Assembly (NCBI RefSeq): GCF_028502605.1
Contig: NC_079237.1
Coordinates: 992,001 to 1,056,000 of the forward strand
Reading direction: 5' to 3'
DNA: 64,000 bases
From: Trichoderma breve
Taxonomy: Eukaryota > Ascomycota > Sordariomycetes > Hypocreales > Hypocreaceae
Positions 57,401-64,000 of the stretch are shown piece after piece. Positions within the stretch are counted from its first letter, which is position 1; every line of letters starts with the position of its first letter. A program made the translations under genes and the position numbers. The notes under the pieces were generated by a model. It had not been told where the DNA came from and did no database searches. It worked only from the letters and a program-made list of their open reading frames with translations.

Positions 57401-59346
57401 TTGTATGGAGAAGTATCGGCCTTTTGCCACGAGAATGGATACAGTAGCCGCCTGACAGGGTCCCTTTGCAATTGACTCGTTTCCGGAGAGATAGGACCCG
57501 GGGGGTGTTGCTTGAGACAAGGGAGCCGCCATTATGGGACGAAGAACAGGCCGCTGTCGCAGTCTTGTTATGCAGCGCAGCTGCACATGCACACTTTGGC
57601 GAGGCATAAGGTTGGGCCTATGCATCTTTCACAAGGGGCCTCTCTCGCCCAGCTCCTCGGTATGCTGCGCTTAGAATTGTCTCGCGCGCTTGTCTGCATG
57701 TGGTACTTGATTTGCATGGGCTGCCCTCATCTTTTGCACCTGGACAATGCACATTGTTAGCTTACAGCACCTGTATAGCATCAAGGCATCAGTGGGATGA
57801 GAGCACCTCGTCCTCGTCCTCATCTCCGATGCGGCTGCTGTCGTGTGTCAAATCTGGCGCTGCCAAGCTGTCAAGAAGGCGGTTCTCCACCAAGTCTCCG
57901 GTGCGAGTCAGGCCATTTGTCCGGCTCCTCCACTCCTGAGCCTGACGCGGATGAACTGAGATGGTGATGGTACAGCAATAATACTCGTAAATAAAGAGCA
58001 GCATTGAGTTCCCAACTCTCCGCAAAGAGGCCGGGAATAGCAGCGCCCGTCATCACGTGACAAGTATCGTGCCGCATTCAGCCAATCAGGTGGGCCTTTT
58101 GCTCTGGGCTTTCTCTAATCTACACTCCCCCCTCTCTTGTCTCTTGCATGTGCAATTTTGAGAGATGAGATGATGCACAGTAATCTGTGTGCCTGGTTCT
58201 TCAAGGCAAGTATCGGCTACTGTCGCTATTTCATTCGCGGAATACTGTATGTACAGCATTAACTGCTCCTGGTATTAATGTTAGTATCATCACCGCTAAT
58301 ACTGTCTGCAGCATCTGCCCTGATCATCAATGCTCGTACGGTATCACCACAGCAGGCTGGGGTGGCTATATTCAGCGAACCCTCTCCACCTTAAGCCCAA
58401 ACCGTCTTGAAGCAATGGCTTGCCCCCCGTCGGTGCCACCAACCATCTCAAAGCAGAAACACACACCCCCTGCACCGTCGAGCCCATTGCAGATAATGGG
58501 CCCGGTTACCCGCCCAAGTCCACCGTACAGAGTTGTTCAGACGCCTCTACTGGTGTTATCAGGCTGGAAAAGTGCAAAAGAACCCGACTTATCCGTCCTC
58601 GAGCCTTCACAAATGCCCTGGACTAAGCCTGCGACACTGCGCTATTTGGGCTTCTGGGATCGGCACGGACTTCCAGAACAAACACTCCACACACGCCAGC
58701 CAAACTGGGATGGTATCAATTATTGTACTGGAGGGTGAAGAACTTTTGGTTTTCGCCTCCACGCACTCGTGCTTTGTCGTACCGGTCCCGTCTCTGGTGA
58801 TAGCCTCTCTCCCCTATCGGCAGGGCCCTTTTGTTGGTCGCGGGGGCGGAGCCTCTAGCTAGCACCGCTGGGAGGCAATCACCGGATTGCCTCCTCTGTC
58901 GCATGGCATCGCCAGATAGCAAAGGCTTCCCCGGAATAAGCGGCCCGACTAACTTCATTCTCCGAATGGCTGAAGGATGGACAGAAGTTCTCAAACCACT
59001 GAGCTGAGCTAGCATTATCTTTTGATTTCAGCCAGGGCATTGCAAATCGTCGTATTTGGCTCGTGGTGGTGGAGTACCCCAGCCCTTGCTTAGATAGAGA
59101 CGCACTCGTCGTACGAAAGTAGGAGGGTTGCATTGAGACACCAGCACCCCAGTCTTGTTGATAAAGACCTGTTCCTCCCACGTGTAACAATCCATTTTCT
59201 TCATTCCTCTGAACTCATCCCCTTCACCTTTTATACCCTTCCCTCCTCCCACCGCACCTCAACCTGTGTTGTCGTTGTGTGTGTTGTCTGGCCTACTCCT
59301 CTTTTCTCTATTGCCAGAACTAGGACACAAGTCCTTGACATCCGCC

Positions 59347-61225
59347 ATGGCCAACATCATGCCCACTGCGGGCCTCCAGCCCATTGGCATGGACAACGAC
59401 ATTATCAACACCGCTGTTGACAAGGAGGCTGAGGAGCTCGAGAAGCCCCCTCAGATTCGCGAACGAGTCTGGGGTTTCGCTGCCCGTATCGATCCCACCG
59501 TCACCTTTGAGGAGTACCAATACTGGGCCAAGATTGAGCGAGAGGAAGAGTACCAAGCCAACCTCGAGTTCAAGGCTGAGCACGGCCCCAGAACCGTCAA
59601 GAGCGTCCTCCTGGGCCGTTTCTCAAAGGGTATCCACCACGAGAACAAGAAGAAGGCTGAGGCTGCTGCTGCTGAGAACAGCGGCACTGCCTCCCCCGAT
59701 GAGAAGACTGGCGTTACTGCTACCAATGCCGGCCTCCCCACCGAGGCGGAGTGGAAGCAGGCTTCTCGTGCCATGAGAACTGCCAGTTGGGGTACCATGT
59801 TCTACCTCATCACCACCGATATTCTGGGTTGGTCGTCTACTCCTTTCGTCTTTGCCAGTGTCGGATTCGGCCCTGGTGTCGCTCTGTACATCATCTTCGG
59901 TGCTGCTGCCGCTTTCTCTGGTTACATTCTGTGGAAGGTCTTCCTTGGTCTCGACTCGTCTCGCTTCCCCATGGTCTCTTTCGGTGACACCTACTTCCGC
60001 GTTTACGGCCCATTTGCTCGTCACTTTATCAACGTTGCTCAAGCCATCCAGCAGTTCATGACAGTCGCTGTGTTGATCCTGGGAAGCGGTACAACCATCG
60101 CCCAGTTGTCCAGCGAGAAGATTTGCTACGTCGCCTGTCTCATCATCTTCATGGTGGTCGGCATGGTTTTCGGTAGCATCCGATCTCTGCAGCGCATTGG
60201 TTGGCTCGCTAACTTGTCCGTCTGGATCAACATCGTCTCTTTCATCATCATCATGGTTGCTTGCGCCAACTACCCCATCGACTACTCTGCCGTTACCAAC
60301 TCCACACTCATCAAGTCTATTGAGCCCATCAAGCTGTTCGCTGGCCCCCCTCCTGACCAGTACCAGCAGCAGGCCACTGGCTTCGCTGGTCAGTTCAACG
60401 GTATTAACCAGATGGTGTACTCCTACGGCGGTGCTCTTCTGTTCATCGCTTTCCTCGCTGAGATGCGTCACCCTTGGGATTTCTGGAAGGGCATGCTTTG
60501 CGCCCAGACCTTCATCTGCGTCGTCTACATCTTCTTCGGTGCCTTCGTCTATGGCCACTACGGACAGTACTCTGCTTCCAACATCAACACCGTCATTCAG
60601 CCCTTCAGACTCCAGACCGCCAACAACGTCTTGGGTTTGATCACCGGAGCTATTGCTTGTCGTAAGTACTATCCTTGCGTACACAATTTTTGAATAAATA
60701 TCTAACTCGATTTTCTTAGTCATGTACATGAACGTCGGCATGAAGACTGTCTACGTCGAAGTCTTCCAGGAGATTCTTGGTCTCCCCCCGATCACCACCC
60801 GCAAGGGCCGTTGGTTGTGGTACGCCCTGGGACCCCTTTACTGGGCCCTTGCTTTCGTCGTCGGTGCCGCCGTCCCTAACTTGAACGGTATCTCTGGTAT
60901 TGTCGGCGCTCTTCTCATCCTCAACTTCACCTACACCTTCCCCGCCTTCCTGTACATCGGATACCGCGTCAAGACCGACGCTGCTCTGCCTGGTGAGGGC
61001 TTCGACCCCGTCACTGGTGTGACCACTCGCCACGACGCTGGCCTCAAGCGCTGGACCCGTGGATTCATGGTCAACTGGCACATCAACAGCATGAACATCA
61101 TCTACTTCCTCGGTGGTCTTGTCTGCTCCGGTATGGGTTCCTGGGCTGCCATTGAGGGTCTCATCCAGGTCTTCGGACCCGGAGGCACTGTCGCCACATC
61201 ATTTGGATGTGCGGCACCTGTGTAA
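59347..61225 (+). CDS. amino-acid transporter (AAAP / Mtr-like)
   Basis: Proton-coupled amino-acid uptake or vacuolar exchange. Exons 59347-60661 and 60720-61225: 1821 nt, 606 aa. ATG 59347 in context GCCATGG. A hydrophilic N-terminus of about 145 residues (acidic, with FEEYQYWAKIEREEEY) precedes about 11 membrane segments: SWGTMFYLITTDILGWSSTPF, ALYIIFGAAAAFSGYILWKVF, IQQFMTVAVLILGSG and others, with the family's typical YSYGGALLFIAFLAEMRHPWDFWKG in the middle. Closest layout is Neurospora Mtr and related fungal Aa_trans proteins. The C-ended codon bias is strong, so it is probably well expressed. Substrates (neutral or aromatic amino acids) are inferred only from the family. Confidence 0.9.
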
Positions 61226-62107
61226 ATACTTTTTTAATCTTTTGCTCGTAAATAACTCTTGAGCCTATATACCACTACATTTTCTATTCTTGAATAAAAA
61301 TCAAATCAAGTTAATAACGAAATCTTTTCTCGCTGTGCTTGCTATGTGTGCCTTGTGCCCAGGAACAAAGACAGGTGTATATTATCGTACTTCTAGTTCA
61401 CCTGTCATCAATACTACCAGTTTGACAATTTAGTTATCCCAGAAACATATTTCACCTATTTGTCTCTTTTTGTAACTGCAATTGGGAGTCTCACAGGAGC
61501 GTTGGCGGCAGTCGTGAGTTTTGCACTCGATTTAGAGTCGGTTTGCAGATACGAAAAATACGAAGAGTTTATTCAGACGTTCTTGGCTGCTTTGTAAGGG
61601 TAAGCGCTTGCGTGTTTTGAGACAAGGGCCAGCCTGACATAATGGTTCTTTGGTGGGGTAGAGCTTTTTTGATTGATTGCAGGCTTATTTTGCAAGGAAT
61701 TGGAACAGGGGTGAATATGGGTTGTTTTGTTTGTTGGATGCTTCATGCTTTCCTACCGGTGGTTGTGGCTTGTTGATGCCTGTGAGTTGTGGGTTCTCAC
61801 AATTAGGTACAGAATGGATGCAGTGGGATGTAAGTGAGATTAGCCAAGTGCCGAGTGGGCACTGAAGGCTGTAATTTGCATTCATTTCCCTATGTGCGGA
61901 TTAAACACAGAAATATTACGATTCATAAAGAAGATGAAACTCATAAAACGACACTTGAAGCAAAAATGAAGAGGATAAACCAAAACCACCTCAACTCCAT
62001 TGCACGTTGTTAAAACTCCCATTTTGCCAACCAACTCCGCGTCCATAATTCGCCTATGCTCCTTCTACCAGAATCCTATGGTATTGGTGATTCGCCTATG
62101 CTCCCTT
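61226..62107. other. convergent intergenic
   Basis: About 880 bases of 3' flanks. AATAAA-like ATAAAA at 61294-61299 may help end the transporter mRNA. A 43-bp tandem duplication reaches into the next gene's end. No gene seen. Confidence 0.45.
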
Positions 62108-62132
62108 CTACTGGAATCCGATGTTATTGGTA
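62048..62132. repeat. tandem duplication of about 43 bp across a stop codon
   Basis: Copies 62048-62089 and 62090-62132 both begin ATTCGCCTATGCTCC and contain TTCTAC and GAATCC. The right copy holds the last codons and stop (62108-62110) of the transcription factor gene; the left copy is now 3' UTR. Confidence 0.85.
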
Positions 62133-64000
62133 CTGAACATTTGGTTCCAGTCATAGACGCCCGTGTCAACAATGGTGCACCAGTCCTGGCTGAGGTCCAT
62201 CTGAAAGTCAAAGTCGCTAAACGTGGTATTGAGGAACTCGTTGGAGCTGAACTCGATTGTGTTTGCCTGCTGGGGCATGTAGTACGGATCTCCGGGGACG
62301 GTTTTTTGCGGCGGCAGCGAGGATAATGAGACGGTGGACAGTTCGCTGGAGTCTATTAGTGAGGGTACATCTTGGATGCTGTTGGTATTGACGAGGCTGG
62401 TGTCTGGTTTGTTGTTGTTGTTGTTGTTGTTGCCTTGAGTGATGCGTAGACGTCCAAAGTATGGTACGACGAGCACAAAGTCTTCTTGGACGTTGTAGTT
62501 CCCGCAGCTGGCGGCTACGAGAGTCTCGAGCACTTCTGCGCTTTGTCTGGCGACGGTGCATTCTAGCAGGGCGTTTGTCTTTCGCAGTTCGCCAATGAGC
62601 CGGTTGATGAGTTGCCAATCCTCCGAGTAGCCCGTGAGCGCTGCCGGCGATGAATCTCCGGACCCAGATAGGATGCCGAGAATGAGGGCGATGGTGGAGC
62701 TGAAGATGATAAAGTCCATGATTTCACATTGTACAACTTCGGTCTTGGGCGAGCCACGCATGCGCAGGTAGGTCCTGAGGAGGCCGCGGCAGGCGTCCAT
62801 GGCAGACAGGCGGCTGTGCTCGTAGCGGCGGTCAGTCTTGGCCTTGAGCATGTAGGGCAGGTGGATGTGCTTGAGAGTCGAGTAGAAGAAGATCTTGGCG
62901 CCCTCCTCGGAGTAGACGGAGTCAGTCGTGGCTCCGGGGGAAAGAAGTTCGGCACCATCGGGTGGGAGGCTGTTCTTGAGTTCTTCCATGTCTTGGTCCA
63001 GCTGCACGGTTGCGGCATACGAGGCCTTTGCTGGGTTCTGGTTGCGCTCGACGATGCGGCCCATGATGATGCATAGACGACGATGGATTAGCATATTGTT
63101 GTCTAGGACTTCTGTGGGATCTTCCTTGGTTCCTCGGTCGGTGACTGCGGAAGGGAAGCCCAGCATGATACACAGCTGTCGCTCCACCATCCACGTATTC
63201 GCCCACAGCGTCTTGCGCTGGAAGTTTGCGCTGGGCTCGAGTCTGTCGAGGCCGACGAGGGTGGCGGCGCTGATGGCCTGGCGGATAGCAACCCAGGCTC
63301 TCTGCGGACGACCCATGTTAACGAGGACCTTGTGCAGCATCACGTAGCACTGCACGACCAGGACGCTCTCTTCGCCCTCGACGGCCAGCAGCACCGCCAC
63401 GAAGCGGATGTAGGCGTCAATGAGGACCTGGCGCGAGATGCTGGGGGAGACGATAATGTGCTTCCAGTTGCGCGGCAGCTGCTGGATGCAGAGGGTGAGG
63501 AAGAGCATGGCAGAGCAGAACTCGACGCCGCGGCCAAAGTTGAGGACCTGGTTGAAGTAGGCTTCGGCGTCGTCGATGCTGGTGTTTTGCATGGTGGCCG
63601 ACTGGTCCGGCGCGAAGAAGAAGGGCGGCCAGATGGCCCAGAACTTGTGTGATTCCTCGAGAATCAGGCGCAGCGTTCCTGGGTCGGGGATGGGCGGTCT
63701 GAAGGAGCTGAGGGACTCCTTCATTAGGTACACCATGGATGGATCCTCGGGATCGTCGTACAGCTCGCCGTCGCCGTCGCGGATCAGGAGAGCATCCCGG
63801 AAGAGATGGATCAAAGGAGCGTCTACGGCTGAGACAGACTTGTCGATGAGATCGGGGGGGCTGCTGCCAAGATCTTGGTCGATGGATCCCGGCGAGAAGA
63901 AGGATGATGACGGCGGGCCGGAGGGGAGCAGCGTGCCGGGGTTGCTGAGGGCGGTGCCGAAGTTGTAGGGCTGGCCGTTGGGAGAAGCCTCCGCCTGTAA
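62108..64000 (-). CDS. fungal-specific transcription factor, 5' end outside the window
   Basis: Open from the window edge to TAG at 62108-62110, at least 625 codons. There is a possible splice acceptor (TTACAG) at the very edge. The visible part starts with a Gly/Pro/Ser-rich linker, then HLFRDALLIRDGDGELYDD and a long alpha-helical region (FNQVLNFGRGVEFCSAMLFL; WVAIRQAISAATLVGLDRLE; ERQLCIMLGFPSAVTDRG) of the fungal transcription-factor (middle homology) type, where VxLGLDR and RR/ER-LW motifs are typical. Seven Asn from a (GTT)7 tract at 62411-62431 lie in a polar C-terminal tail with an acidic/aromatic end (FSDFDFQMDLSQDW), a likely activation domain. The DNA-binding domain (Zn2Cys6 or C2H2) must lie upstream. 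Target genes unknown. Confidence 0.8.
   Translation of the reverse strand, partial: LQAEASPNGQPYNFGTALSNPGTLLPSGPPSSSFFSPGSIDQDLGSSPPDLIDKSVSAVDAPLIHLFRDALLIRDGDGELYDDPEDPSMVYLMKESLSSFRPPIPDPGTLRLILEESHKFWAIWPPFFFAPDQSATMQNTSIDDAEAYFNQVLNFGRGVEFCSAMLFLTLCIQQLPRNWKHIIVSPSISRQVLIDAYIRFVAVLLAVEGEESVLVVQCYVMLHKVLVNMGRPQRAWVAIRQAISAATLVGLDRLEPSANFQRKTLWANTWMVERQLCIMLGFPSAVTDRGTKEDPTEVLDNNMLIHRRLCIIMGRIVERNQNPAKASYAATVQLDQDMEELKNSLPPDGAELLSPGATTDSVYSEEGAKIFFYSTLKHIHLPYMLKAKTDRRYEHSRLSAMDACRGLLRTYLRMRGSPKTEVVQCEIMDFIIFSSTIALILGILSGSGDSSPAALTGYSEDWQLINRLIGELRKTNALLECTVARQSAEVLETLVAASCGNYNVQEDFVLVVPYFGRLRITQGNNNNNNNKPDTSLVNTNSIQDVPSLIDSSELSTVSLSSLPPQKTVPGDPYYMPQQANTIEFSSNEFLNTTFSDFDFQMDLSQDWCTIVDTGVYDWNQMFSTNNIGFQ

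Larger units (their letters stand above)
51963..59346. other. 7.4-kb gene-poor stretch
   Basis: T-rich at 52050-52110 (3' flank of the transporter). No frame with family features. A 121-codon frame at 55869-56234 (ATG, MELFWNFFTRWRKTDE) and several of 70-180 codons at 57-58.7 kb look random. I see no terminal repeats, transposase or tRNA. The last few hundred bases should be the promoter of the amino-acid transporter (CT-rich from 59215). Confidence 0.4.

Noticed and set aside
59623..60741. 372-codon minus-strand frame opposite the amino-acid transporter
   Set aside because: Explained by C-ended codon bias of the sense gene, which removes antisense stops; composition is mirror-like.

Overview
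The window is nuclear DNA of a filamentous ascomycete. Most coding regions are cut by introns of about 50-90 nt with GT...AG borders and regulators of fungal type. Hypocreales/Sordariomycetes (Trichoderma-like) is my inference from the style of the proteins and the intron size; no marker here fixes the genus. I rebuilt exons by hand from splice borders, frame and family conservation. For every complete multi-exon gene listed, exon lengths sum to whole codons.

Layout. 0-8 kb: 3' end of a probable HpcH/HpaI-type aldolase; an eight-exon amino-acid permease with an in-frame stop before its last conserved segment; a convergent seven-exon aspartate aminotransferase; a small secreted CFEM protein; a doubtful degenerate gene. 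9.9-18.3 kb: UDP-glucose 6-dehydrogenase, a multi-spanning membrane protein, an IRG-like GTPase, and a secreted GPI-anchored Pro-rich protein. 18.4-20.5 kb: retroelement gag relic, homopolymer, hairpin array and minisatellite. 20.5-23.8 kb: a giant repetitive secreted Gly/Leu/Asn/Thr-rich protein. 25.7-31.5 kb: an atypical SDR and two unlike convergent amidases. 36-43.4 kb: alpha/beta hydrolase, CDP-diacylglycerol synthase, ATRIP/Rad26-like checkpoint protein. 45.5-46.0 kb: a second hairpin array beside the same sequence tag as at 18.96 kb, in opposite orientation. 46.7-52 kb: peroxisomal 3-ketoacyl-CoA thiolase (PTS2 signal) and an SLC26/SulP transporter with STAS domain. 52-59.3 kb: a gene-poor stretch. 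59.3-64 kb: an AAAP-type amino-acid transporter and a fungal transcription factor cut by the window edge.

Most genes are unrelated housekeeping or accessory functions; there is no operon-like logic. Possible local themes are amino-acid and nitrogen handling (permease, aminotransferase, amidases, transporters) and cell surface functions (CFEM, GPI protein, repetitive glycoprotein). The most unusual signal is the pair of hairpin arrays near 19.0 and 45.8 kb. Each abuts an oligo(T)/oligo(A) run and then the same 35-nt tag (34/35 identical). In the first array the loop sequence is conserved while stem bases change in compensating pairs.
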